Source: Valencia hispanica (taxonomy: Eukaryota > Chordata > Actinopteri > Cyprinodontiformes > Valenciidae). From it: DNA of 64,000 nucleotides. Below, in pieces: positions 44,003-54,708 of the stretch; the first letter of the stretch is position 1, and every line of letters starts with the position of its first letter. A program made the position numbers and the translations under genes. The DNA is taken from positions 10,817,501 through 10,881,500 of the forward strand of contig OY747704.1 of assembly GCA_963556495.2 (NCBI GenBank), read 5' to 3'. A model generated the notes under the pieces. It saw nothing but the letters and a program-made list of their open reading frames with translations. It was not told the origin of the DNA and did no database searches.

Positions 44003-45549
44003 ACTGCTTGAATCAATTTTATTGGAATTCCACGTGAAAGACCAGTACAAAGTGGTGTACACGTGAGAAGTGGAATGAAAATCATACATGATTCCAAACA
44101 TTTTTTGCAAATAAATAACTGAAAAGTGGGGTGCGCATAATTATTCAGCCCCCTTTGGTCTGAGTGCAGTCGGTTGCCCATAGACATTGCCTGATGAGTG
44201 CTAATGACTAAATAGAGTGCACGTGTGTGTAATCTAATGTCAGTACAAATACAGCTGCCCTGTGACGGCCTCAGAGGTTGTCTAAGAGAATGTTGGGAGC
44301 AACAACACCATGAACTCCAAAGAACACACCAGACAGGTCAGGGATAAAGTTATTGAGAAATTTTAAGCAGGCTTAGGCTACAAAAAGATTTCCCAAGCCT
44401 TGAACAACCCACGGAGTACTGTTCAAGCGATCATTCAGAAATGGAAGGAGTATGGCACAACTGTAAACCTACCAAGACAAGGCCGTCCACCTAAACTCAC
44501 AGGCCGAACAAGGAGAGCGCTGATCAGAAATGCAGCCAAGAGGCCCATGGTGACTCTGGACGAGCTGCAGAGATCTACAGCTCAGGTGGGGGAATCTGTC
44601 CATAGGACAACTATTAGTCGTGCACTGCACAAAGTTGGCCTTTATGGAAGAGTGGCAAGAAGAAAGCCATTGTTAAAAGAAAACCATAAGAAGTCCCGTT
44701 TGCATTTTGCCACAAGCCATGTGGGGGACACAGCAAACATGTGGAAGAAGGTGCTCTGGTCAAATTAGACCAAAATGGAACTTTTTGGCCAAAATGCAAA
44801 ACGCTATGTGTGGCGGAAAACTAACACTGCACATCACTCTGAACACACCATCCCCACTGTCAAATATGGTGGTGGCAGCATCATGCTCTGGGGGTGCTTC
44901 TCTTCAGCAGGGACAGGGAAGCTGGTCAGAGTTGATGGGAAGATGGATGGAGCCAAATACAGGGCAATCCTGGAAGAAAACCTCTTGGAGTCTGCAAAAG
45001 ACTTGAGATGGGGGCGGAGGTTCACCTTCCAGCAGGACAACGACCCTGAACATAAAGCCAGGGCAATAATGGAATGGTTTAAAACAAAACATATCCATGT
45101 ATTAGAATGGTCCAGTCAAAGTCCCGATCTAAATCCAATCGAGAATATGTGGCAAGATCTGAAAACTGCTGTTCACAAATGCTGTCCATCCAATCTGACT
45201 GAGCTGGACCTGTTTTGCAAAGAAGAATGGGCAAGAATTTCAGTCTTTAGATGTGCAAAGCTGGTAGAGACATACCCTAAAAGACTGGCAGCTGGAATTG
45301 CAGCAAAAGGTGGTTCTACAAAGTTTTGATTTAGGGGGCTGAATATTTACGCACACTCCACTTTTCAGTTATTTATTTGTAAATAATGTTTGGAATCATG
45401 TATGATTTTCGTTCCACTTCTCACGTGTACACCACTTTGTATTGGTCTTGCACGTGGAATTCCAATAAAACTGATTCATGCTTGTGGCTGTAATGTGACA
45501 AAATGTGGAAAAGTTCAAGGGGGCCGAATACTTTTGCAAGCCACTGTAC
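44003..45549 (+). mobile_element. Tc1-type transposon, left end truncated
   Basis: Long inverted repeats of about 200 bp. The right one ends ggccgaatacttttgcaagc and then cactg at 45549, next to TA. The left one starts only at about 44003 (gcttgaatcaattttattgg), so its outer 60 or so bases, including the terminal CAGTGGC, are missing. The transposase gene lies between. The copy could not be mobilised as it stands. Confidence 0.85.
44310..45329 (+). pseudogene. Tc1 transposase, two stops and lost first catalytic Asp
   Basis: DD34E transposase, full length for the family (about 340 codons). It starts MNSKEHTRQVRDKVIEKF, then TAA at 44364-44366. The helix-turn-helix region follows (GYKKISQALNNPRSTVQAII and GRPPKLTGRTRR). 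The first catalytic Asp, normally in WSDE, reads W-S-N-stop (TAG at 44766-44768). The second Asp is present in QQDNDPEHKA, and the catalytic Glu in SPDLNPIENMW. The C-terminus is intact to KGGSTKF and a stop at 45327. Three independent defects make it inactive. Confidence 0.9.
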
Positions 45550-46482
45550 ATCATCCGATCCACATCAAATTCAACAACCTGAATATTCGTCCAACCTCTA
45601 ACACATATCTATGCAAATATTGGGTGGTGTGGCCTAATTTCTGCACAGCGCCTCCTAGAATCATTAAAACCATCCTCCTCAAGCAATGCTTTTAACTAGG
45701 ATTGGGAATATCAGTACATATACAGTTTATGAAGACCTATTAAAGTCTTTTGAAGCCAGAATCCATACCCCACAGGAAGTCTGTTATTTTCGTCCAAAGC
45801 TGCTATTTTGTTCCTTTTGAACACTTTGTCTTGTAGATTTGATCAGCAGGCTCAGTGGAAGCATTGAGGTGGGCGGTGCGTGAGTCCCAAGGTCGCAACA
45901 TAGGCCGAAGCGATTCACTTTTTTTTTTTTCAAATAAAAATCATAAAAAAAACAATACATTTTGCACATTAGGTCATAACGTCAGTCACAAAACTTCTCT
46001 TTGGACGTAACATAGCTGGCTAGCTTTAATTTGCCTTCCCCTATGATTGTTGGAAATATGCCTAGGGTCAAGCTGGCTGCATGAAAGCATACAGAGCTGT
46101 TTTCATGTCTCTACCAGGTTCAAGTCCAGACTCTCGCAAAGTCGCTTCAATAGTCTGGGATTTTGAGGCACTGCCTCCCTTCCAGAAATATATTTCACAG
46201 CTTGACGACATTTAAAAAGATGGTAGCACTGGCGTAAAGGTCAGTCAATTGTTTTTCCACAGATGCTGTAGTGACATATTCGAGTATTTGTTTCACAAGT
46301 TTGCAGATTTAGCTTTTCACAAATGGAGAATTATTCTGGCACTTTCTGGCAAGTTCTCAGGGGGTGGTCATGAACAATTCAGAGATGAACGCCTTCTGTT
46401 AGGCCACTTTGATTGGGCGAGTTCTGTGCCAATGGTTGGTATTTCTGTAAGGTTCTAACATCCAGAAAACAAAATCTTGAAG
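45550..46482. other. No gene recognised
   Basis: The block 45550-46230 reads like decayed repeat (for example gcgcctcctagaatcattaa) but I cannot assign it. No ORF of interest. Confidence 0.4.
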
Positions 46483-46630
46483 TAAAGTGCCTTGCATAAG
46501 TGGCTATACACCTTTTCTACATCTTCTGTTACAAACAAAAACTACATGTTTTATTGCAATCTTATGTGACCAAGTAGAACACAGTGGTAATTAACTGTGA
46601 AAGAGAAGGAAACTATTTTTTTCTTTGAAG
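46483..46630. mobile_element. Tc1 inverted-repeat end fragment
   Basis: aagtgccttgcataagtggc, then tatacaccttttctacatct and gttttattgcaatcttatgt, is the outer inverted repeat of a Tc1 element of a different subfamily from 44003-45549. No transposase is attached. Confidence 0.6.
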
Positions 46631-46639
46631 ATTTACAAA

Positions 46640-47250
46640 GATAACGGATAGTCTATCAATCCGTTAGACCTAATTATCCTCTACCCAGACCAAACAGAAA
46701 TAAACCAGGTTTATTCTATTTGGTGATGACTCTCTCCACATTCTACATTCTTCGTCGTCAACTGACTGGAAAATGTCTAGTTTAAAGGAGCGGTTTTGCG
46801 CAAAACCGAGGTCGAGAGCGGACGTCCGACTTTATGCGCTGAGGGACTCAGGCCTGTTTTCAATGGAGCTCAGATGCCAGCGGACTCCCTGGTTACACGG
46901 ACGTGGAGTCAGTTTGCTTGGCTGGTTCACTTCGAAGTTTAAAAGGGGTTCTTCCTGGACCAGCAGGTTTGAACGAAAAAATGAAAAATGCTAGCAATGG
47001 AATAAAGCATCTAATTGCGGCTCCGCTGGTAGGAACCAAAAGACGAGGATATTAATTTTCGCGCTCCCTTTTATCAACTCTGTGATTTCATCACTGGCCA
47101 CAGACCAATGAGAATGGGTTGAGGGCGGTGCAACGGATGCTGGGAGATGCAGTTATTTCAGTGAAAGGATGCTGGGAGATGCAGTTTGTACAGTAAAAGG
47201 CAATAGCCTCAATATTAGTATCCTACCAAAATACATTTCAACTCCCTTTT
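46640..47250 (+). repeat. LTR copy 4, right part
   Basis: Contains ctacccagaccaaacag, the cacttcgaagtttaaaaggg block (compare cttcgaagctttgaaatg at about 54159), ggttcttcctggaccagcag (compare 54179) and two ggatgctgggagatgcagtt units at 47140-47190, the second apparently a local duplication. It continues the copy begun at 43390. Confidence 0.55.
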
Positions 47251-47374
47251 ACTTGCTGTAATTTTAATTTAGGTAAAGTTATTGTAATGGTTACTGTTTT
47301 CTGCCATGAATACTGCTCTCTCTCAATCTCAACCCCTGCTGATTACTCATTGTCTTCACCTCCCTAATTACGCA

Positions 47375-47900
47375 CCAGGGTTATCGTTTATAAAACTTTG
47401 CGTAGAATCCTTACAAATCCTTACTAACACCGTATTGAAGCTCAACCATTTTTACTTAAGCCTAGTAAGTTTTAGATCTATCAAACTTGGAGTAAACAAA
47501 GCTGCACGCAGTTTCTGTTTTATAAGTCACACTCTACTTAGAAATGTGCTCAGGTGGTTTTGGATCAAATCCCTCCTCCTACACACCCACTTTCTATAAA
47601 TGGTCAAAGTAAAGTCCCTAGTGAATATTCTGCATTGACTTGAGCTGGCTGTTTAATCGGGAACCATGGCTACCGAAGGCCATTTTATGTCAAATTAATA
47701 AATCAACATTTATTTATATAAAGCTTTACTCAGCCAAAAGGCGCCCAAAGGGACAAAATATAGCTAGTAATAAGAAAATATGTAAGAAGACAACAATAGT
47801 AAGAACATTAAATAAAAAAATAAAAGCAACAGCACAAATCTAAAGCATGCATAGAAACTAAAATAATATAACAGATATTTGACAGGTTCCCCATTGCCAG
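47375..47900. mobile_element. Harbinger-like element, copy 2 (left part)
   Basis: gtttataaaactttgcgtag to about 47640 parallels 41945-42215. The following tttactcagccaaaaggcgc block parallels 42321. The right inverted end was not found, so the copy is truncated. Confidence 0.55.
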
Positions 47901-49309
47901 AATCACTGCTAAAACAGAACAATGTATGAGCAGGCACCTGCTGCTAATAGAGGAGAGACAGTAAATAAAATTCTAGGATCCATAGTAAGGGTCAGTATTT
48001 GCTTTACCACGAACTCAGCACTGTACAGCGCCATGTTTGTTTACTTTGTTCCACAGAGTAGCGCATGCACATTAAATATTGGAATGCTAAAGAGCTCATA
48101 ATTTATTTATTTTTAGTTATTAGTTTTGCACATAACAAACAATCCAATATAACATTAACCTCTTTAAGCCCTAGGGTCTCTCCAAGCTCCTAGCTCGAAT
48201 AGGACATTCCATTCCAATTCCATTCCAATAGGACAGTTCCATTATTTTCTGCTCTTGGGTCCTCTTTAAAATTACTGAACATGACAAGAAGTGGTCATTC
48301 AGGCTAAAAGATGTCTCAAGATTTCTTTTTAAAATATCAGTTCACTAGCAAGGACCACACTACAGATCAGAATTTAACAGTTTATTGAAGGAACTAAAAC
48401 GTCTGGGGAGATGTGCCAACGGAGGCTGGTTGATGAGGAGTTAATTGTAGATTGTGGCAGAACACGGAGGGACCAGAGTTGGTATGAGGTCTTCAATAGA
48501 TTTCAATGGATTTCAATAGAGTCACAAGGCACTCTTCAGGCATTTGAAGTCCTTCAGGTACTTAATGTTTTTTTTGCACAAACAGGACGGTACACTTCTT
48601 ACAAGCACAGACACACGCACTTTCACATACACTGAAAATACATTGATCTTAATTTATACCTTTGTTCCCTCCCCTGGGAACTCCTTTTTCTTTTAATGAA
48701 ATATATTTCTTTTTTTTTCCGTTGACATCAAACAAATTTATTCTACCCTGTCTATTCTGTCTGGTTATCATGGGTTGTCTTTTTTAAAACTATGATGAAT
48801 TGGACACACCTGTTAGATGACACACACAACCCTATATGGGCATAATTACTCATCCCAGCTGTCAGCTCTGGGCACACTTAAGCACACAAAGATCACTGTA
48901 TACCAACAAGAGTACAATATGGGACTTCAGTCTACAGAACAGGGTTTTTTGTATATCAACAGATGTACAATGTAGGACTTCAATCTACAGAACAAGTGTT
49001 TTTCCCTGACATCTCCAGAGTCTTGAATGATTTTCAGATATTTTGTGTTCCATGTTTAATAGCCCGAGTGTGTCTTCAAAAAGACAATTTGCATGTTTTA
49101 ATGCATGGATGTGTTCACAAGAAAAAGGCAATTTATGCACAGTGTGGCTGTCAAACAGTGACAGTGACGCCAATCTGTCTGAGATTGTTTTACACAGAGA
49201 TACTTAAACATAATTCCATCTGTCTAAAGCGTTTCTAGCATGTTCTCTCCCTTTCAATGTTTTTCCTTGGTACCGTTTACCATTTAATACTCTACATTGC
49301 TTAGAGCAT
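47901..49309. other. No gene recognised; one local 53-bp duplication
   Basis: gtataccaacaagagtacaa at 48898 recurs at 48951 as gtatatcaacagatgtacaa, both followed by cttca-tctacagaaca. The rest shows nothing I can name. Confidence 0.5.
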
Positions 49310-51310
49310 GAATCGGTGAGAAGGAACTTGGAAAGGATCAGGGAGATCCAGTGGACCTTCTCAAGCGGCAGCGAGGCTTGGAAGGAGAACAAATCAAGGG
49401 TGATGCCCAGGAACTAGAGAGAGGTAAGAGGGCCCAACATATTCTACTCTGAAAAAAAGACACCGATGTTGGAGAAGGCCTCGTGAGGGTGCGGAGCCTT
49501 GAACGGGGTGGAGAAGAAGCGGGGGTGATGACCAAGAAGTCATCCAGGAGGTGAAGGATGTAAGGCAGGCGGTAAGTATTAAGCACGACCCAGCAGAGGC
49601 CCTTGGAAAGACAATCAAAGATCCTGGTACTACTCCTGCAACAGAAGGTGAGCCAGACCGCGAAGTAGACCGCGAGGTATCGTACCAGTGAGTCAGGCTG
49701 CGGGGTCAGGTTATGGGGGCAGGAGCCCCTGAAGAGGGAGGCAGAGCAGCCCAGCTCATTAAAGTTGTTGCAGACCATTCTGCCCCCCCGGTAGAGCAGT
49801 GGACAGGGCAGTGACAGACGGGCGACCGAGAATCACTGAGTTATGGGCCACGGGGGCCTGGGGCCGGAGAGGGGCGATGGAAGTGCAAGGTGGCGGGGTG
49901 AGAGGGGGCGCCGCAGAGGCTGCAGAAGAGGGATGCCCGAGCCGCAACAATACAGCTCTTAGTCGAGCACGCCCCAATACGTCCCCTGATTAAACCAGGC
50001 GAGCCGACCCGCGGACAGGGAGGAAAAAAGGGGTGCTTGCTCGCTCGAGCTTGGGGAGCCATCTCCAGCAGGATAGACAGGTAATCATCGAGTTCGGGCC
50101 GCCGGTTGGGGAACACAGAGCAGACCGTATCCCAGTAAAGGGAAAAAGCCAGGGTGAACTCAGTGGGAGTGAGGTCCCTGGAACAGGGGGGTGAAGGCGG
50201 AGCCCAGCTGCATTGGCCCCAGGCTGGTCTGCAGTTCCCGGGGCTCACCTGAGAGGCCCAGTGAGGGCTGAAGGAGCAGAGCCAAGTCGATGTTATTACC
50301 CTGGAGGATCTGCTAATGCAGCGCCGGAGAGACCGGAGAAGAGCTGTGGATGGAGGAAGGAGGCTAAAGGGAGGGGGTGGTTGTGGACAGAGAAAATGTA
50401 TTAGACCCGGTTATAAAGGCGGGAAGGACTGGGTTGCGGGGGGTGTCAGGCCAGTCGGGGGCTGAGAGAGAGACGCTAGGACCACCTGGCAAGTGGCCGA
50501 AGCAGAGGGCACAGTGAAGGAAGTGGAGGGGACCATGGAGAGGGGAGGGAGGGGAGGGGAGGGGGGGGGGCAAAATGGTGCTTGAAGGGAGAGTAGAAGA
50601 AGGAATGGGGGGACCAGACGAATGAGTGCCGACTGAAGGTGCAACCTGTGCCAGCAGGGAGGAGAAGAAACTGGCGGGGGAAAAAAAGCTAAATCAGAAA
50701 ATGAGGCAGCGGGTGCAGGGTGACATGACAGCCGGTTCCCAGCAGGGGGCGTCATGTGTGCTGGGCCGGAAATGGCAGGCAGGGGAACTGCGTCACCGGA
50801 AGACCCTCCCCAAGAGGAAGTGGGGACTCCGGCAGAACCGGGAAGCCCTGAACAGGAGAAGGAGGTTGGTGTACTAAGGTGAAATAGACTGAAAAAGGAG
50901 CTTGAAGAGGCAGGCCTTAGTAGCGGAGCGGCTGAAAGGAGTAGGAGTAAGCCGGCCCGAGCGGTCGCAAGGGCGGCTGCTATGGGACACGGAAGCTGAC
51001 GGCATGGGAAAAAGATCCAGCTGGGAGCGCAGAGTTGAAAAAGCCACTGCATGATTGAGACGGACGGGAATCCCGCTTGCTCGAGAAGACCCGCATACGG
51101 CGCGAGATCTGACGAACCACAAGCTGGGGAGGCGTCCTGGCGGAAGCTGGACCGCCATGGAGTAACTCCTTGTTCGACTTGGTCAGATCGACGCAGATCA
51201 TCCGGATGTCCATCCGGAGAGACTAACAAGATGCAAAGGTAACGTGCAAACACACGCGAGCGAGTGCTAAAGGTGCGCAGAGTTTCAGCAGATTTGTGCA
51301 AAGCGAATGA
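49310..51310 (-). pseudogene. DIRS/Ngaro-like retrotransposon fragment (gag-like and RT)
   Basis: GC-rich minus-strand block. The gag-like part at 49841-50248 has DLTPTEFTLAFSLYWDTVCS, RRPELDDYLSILLEMA and, after a frame change, AARASLFCSLCGAPSHPAT with a CxxC-x4-H finger. Upstream, 50411-51301 is a Ser/Pro-rich ORF in which other frames give TPPQLVVRQISRRMRVFSS-type wording. The RT at 49338-49778 shows GSCPHNLTPQPDS and the active site LPYILHLLDDFLVI (LDD type, as in DIRS RTs), then ASLPLEKVHWI near 49370 in another frame. RNase H and the tyrosine recombinase are missing; the element stops at about 49310. Several frameshifts. Inactive. Confidence 0.65.
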
Positions 51311-51858
51311 GACAGACGTGGAACGTTTGGCAGGCTGAGTTTATATGAGTTACTGAGTGATTGGAAACATGAAAGGGGCTAGTAGTGATGCGAAGGAGGT
51401 GTGAGGCCTAGTCCTGCTCCAGAACCTAAGTTAACAAGTTAACCATAAGTCGAAGTTATGATTTAAAAATACATTTTGACAGTAAAATTGAACCTTGAAA
51501 AACAACTTGGACCCCAAAAATGACCAAAATCCAAATGGGTTTTAAGTACTTAAGAAACATTTCAAATGTGAGACTTTAAACTAACTAAGCTTGGAACTGT
51601 TTGGAGGTTTTAAGCTAATCACAGGACAAGGGCCGGAGAGACTCATCAGCCCTGGAATTTTATAACTTAGACCAGCCCACTTTCAATCACAACCTATTAT
51701 TTTAAAATCAAGTAATTATAACTTTAGCCTAAATGTTAAGTCTGCAATATCACACTGTTTTGTAAAGCATTAATTTAGTAATTTTTTCTAGGATGCATCT
51801 AAATCATTGCAAATAAGGCTTGCTTTACAATGTCGATTTATTTCAACATGAGTGCACA

Positions 51859-52553
51859 TGTCAGGAAACAATCTGTTCCAACCACGTCCACCTGTGCCAG
51901 ATTAAAATCATCTCCCTCACTGGTCGGCTCTCCATATTTAAAGAGCCTTCACTCACCTTACCTTCAGCCAGTCCAGAACTCCCTCCTGGTCAGAGTCGTC
52001 ACACCAAGCATGTCATCTCCTGATCGTCTAAATACTGCATTGTCTGCCTCTCCAGTTGGTTCGCCAGCCTGCTCCAGGTTCTGTATCTGAGCGCTTGTTG
52101 CTTGTTTGATAATAAAACTATAGTAACTATCTCGCTTCACCTGAAGTTACTTGACAGGATGACAGAACCTTCATCAAAAGCCTCAGCAGACCTGGAGGCA
52201 CTACGGGCCAAAGTCATCTCGCTCCGAGGCACAGTGGAGCGCCTGAACTTCAAGGTGGAATCCCTTACGGAGGCGCACGTCCGTCTGGCCGCCCTGGTCC
52301 ATAACACCTCAGCTCCACGCTTCTGCATCCCTGAGAAATCGGATGGAAAGAATGGTTAACCCAATAGGCTCCTTGCTGCTCTAGACATGCTTTTCTAGTT
52401 CCAGCCGGTGACCTATTCTGCAGCCACATCCTGAGTGGCATTACTGATGTCACTGGTTTGCCAGCCTGCTCCAGGTTCTGCATCTGAGCGCTTGTCGCTT
52501 GTTTGATAATAAAACCATAGTAACTATCGAGCTTCGCCTGAATTAACTTAACT
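51859..52553 (+). mobile_element. Shrunken gypsy-type LTR retrotransposon with 5-bp TSD
   Basis: The left LTR starts TGTCAGG at 51859, has tatttaaagagcc as a TATA-like site and aataaaac as a polyadenylation signal, and ends near 52151. A short gag start follows (52159-52359). Then comes the 3' part of a second LTR (52456-52553; gccagcctgctccaggttct and tgtttgataataaaac are shared with the first). The whole is flanked by gcaca at 51854-51858 and 52554-52558. Nearly all internal sequence has been deleted. Confidence 0.65.
52159..52359 (+). pseudogene. Gypsy gag N-terminal fragment
   Basis: 66 codons starting MTEPSSKASADLEALRAKVI, a heptad-like coiled-coil region common at the N-terminus of gypsy Gag, ending at a stop after the deletion point. 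Capsid and knuckle regions are missing. Confidence 0.5.
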
Positions 52554-52981
52554 GCACATCTGCAACATTGTTCTTTACAGCCCATCCTCTTCAACAATAT
52601 CAGAATGTATATTCTGTTCAAATAAGTGTTTACAGAAATCCAAACCCTAACAAATTAAATAAAAGAATAAATACAATTAAAAAGCTTTGAATTAAAGGAT
52701 GAAAGTAAAATAAAAGGTGTTGCACTAACTAATAACACTCCTCTGCAGTAAAACATTTCTATCACAAGTTTGATTTCACAAATATGAGGAAATAAGTTCA
52801 ACTTATCAACTATTAGGAAATATCTAAATTGTTTTTTCTCAGTGTTTTTCTCTGTAGAAGCTACACCTGATCTGGTATCCTACTTTGATGGAATGCCCTG
52901 TTGGATGGGAGGCATGACTGGGATGATGCTCCCAGTAACTGAGCATCCCCCATGTCCTGTTGTCAGCTTTTTACTTTCTTT

Positions 52982-54485
52982 TGTTGTGCCGCAGATAGGT
53001 AGGATTTGGCTATGAATAATTATGAATAATTGCTTAGGGCAATTATTAATGAGAATAATAATTTTATGCAAAAATTACCAAGTTTAGGGGCACCATCCTG
53101 TTGGATTCCAGGAACATTTATATATATAGCCAAATTGTTCAGTCTCAGTTTATGTTTATGATTACCAGCCTGACAAGGCTGAGATAATTAAACAATAGAT
53201 GAAGGAATAAGTTCTTACGCTGTGGACATTAATTGTACACATCACTCCAAGTAATCCCAGACAACTTCTCTTTAAGTTAAGGGGACTTTATTTAGAAAAT
53301 AGAAAATCCCATATATTCTAAAGCATGCAAAAATTACTACAGATCTTAGACAATAATAATAGGTGAACATTAAACACAATTAACATGAAATGAAATCAGT
53401 GAGACAGCTGAGGTTCGGGTCAGAAAAGGAGGGGGTGGCCCTCAGTCCAGGGGGGCTCAAATCACAGATAGCCTAGGAGACAAAGTCATAAATATCAGCT
53501 CTGTGCCAAGATGGAGGGGAGCACATGGAGTCTAAGAAAGAATCATAAAACTAGCTTTGGCTAAAGGAGCACATGGGGGAAGCATCCATGTGGTAGGCCT
53601 CTGCTTTAGCGACAGACTAAAGACAATGGAGTTAAACTTTTCAGCTAAGACCAGCTAACGCAGGCCGGACCAAGCCCGACTGCCGATGGAGTCATCAGGG
53701 AGGGAGAGAGAGGGAAAACAAGAGGAAGGAAAAAAGAAAGGCGTGATCTGCTCAGGATAAAACAGACAGTTTCAAAGACAGCAATTTCACAGCTCAGACT
53801 TATACGTGCAACGACGCAAAAATGAGCAAACAGGTACAGCGCTTAAAAATACTTTAACCAACAATGAACGAGATCTAACTCGTTAAAATTCTATTTTCTC
53901 TGTTTATCTCCGCCCAGACACAGTATTAGTATAAATGAACCGGTTCAGTCCTACTTTGCTTTGGAGGAGGTCCAGTCCACTAGGAGGAGAGCAAATTTTG
54001 TCCGTCGTTGAGCAAGAAAAGGAAGAGTTATTAAAAAAAAAACCTGTACAGGATTTAAGGATCGTGTGGCCCAAATGCAGGCTGGATGGCCTGCAGGAAC
54101 AGTTATCTTGGAACAGTTTTTATGTCGTGCACCCTGGTCACGCAGACGGGGTGCGCACTTCGAAGCTTTGAAATGAGTTCTTCCCCGGTCCAGCGGGTCA
54201 GAACAAAAGAGAATCTTCATCGGTGAGATGTCCTCTGTTCAGCAGTAGTCCATCCAAGAACTTCTAGCTGGAGAACAATTCAAAATGGGTGTGACTACTC
54301 TTATAGCCCCCTTTGGCCGTGATGTCATCGCTGATGTCACCGTGGGTGGTCACGGACCAATGGGAGTGTGTTGGGGTCACTGCTAGGATTGCTGGGAAAT
54401 GTGGTCTGCTCAGTCCATCTTTGAAATAGCTCCCAGACATCCAAATGTCTGTTAAGTTCATCTTGTGAGAAATGCAATCACAACA
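52982..54485 (+). repeat. Complete solo LTR with 4-bp TSD (cttt)
   Basis: A 1504-bp block starting TGTTGTGCCGCAGATAGG and ending GCAATCACAACA. The ends form a 7-bp inverted repeat (TGTTGTG/CACAACA) with TG...CA termini. It is flanked by cttt at 52978-52981 and 54486-54489, inside an L2 tail. An LTR-type terminal sequence and a 4-bp duplication indicate an LTR retroelement; class (retrovirus-like or gypsy) is not determinable without internal genes. gtattagtataaatgaac near 53922 is a possible TATA region. Other copies or parts are at 4160, 7996, 33616 and 43390/46640. Confidence 0.8.
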
Positions 54486-54708
54486 CTTTAATAGAGAAAG
54501 TATTCTTAAATCAGTGCTTTTTATTCTTTCTGTGTTTCTGCTATGTCTTCTCGAACCCCCAAACGGTCATGGCAGATGGCCGCACATACTGAGCCAGGTT
54601 CTGCTGGAGGTTTCTTCCTGTTAAACGGGAGATTTTCCTCTCCACTGTCGCTACATGCTTGCTCAGTATGAGGGATTGATGTGGTTGGAGTCTGCAAAAA
54701 TGGGGCAC

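Noticed and set aside
50411..51301. 296-codon Ser/Pro-rich ORF as a novel host gene
   Set aside because: It is within the GC-rich DIRS-like block; other frames there contain element-like wording, so it is more likely element debris.
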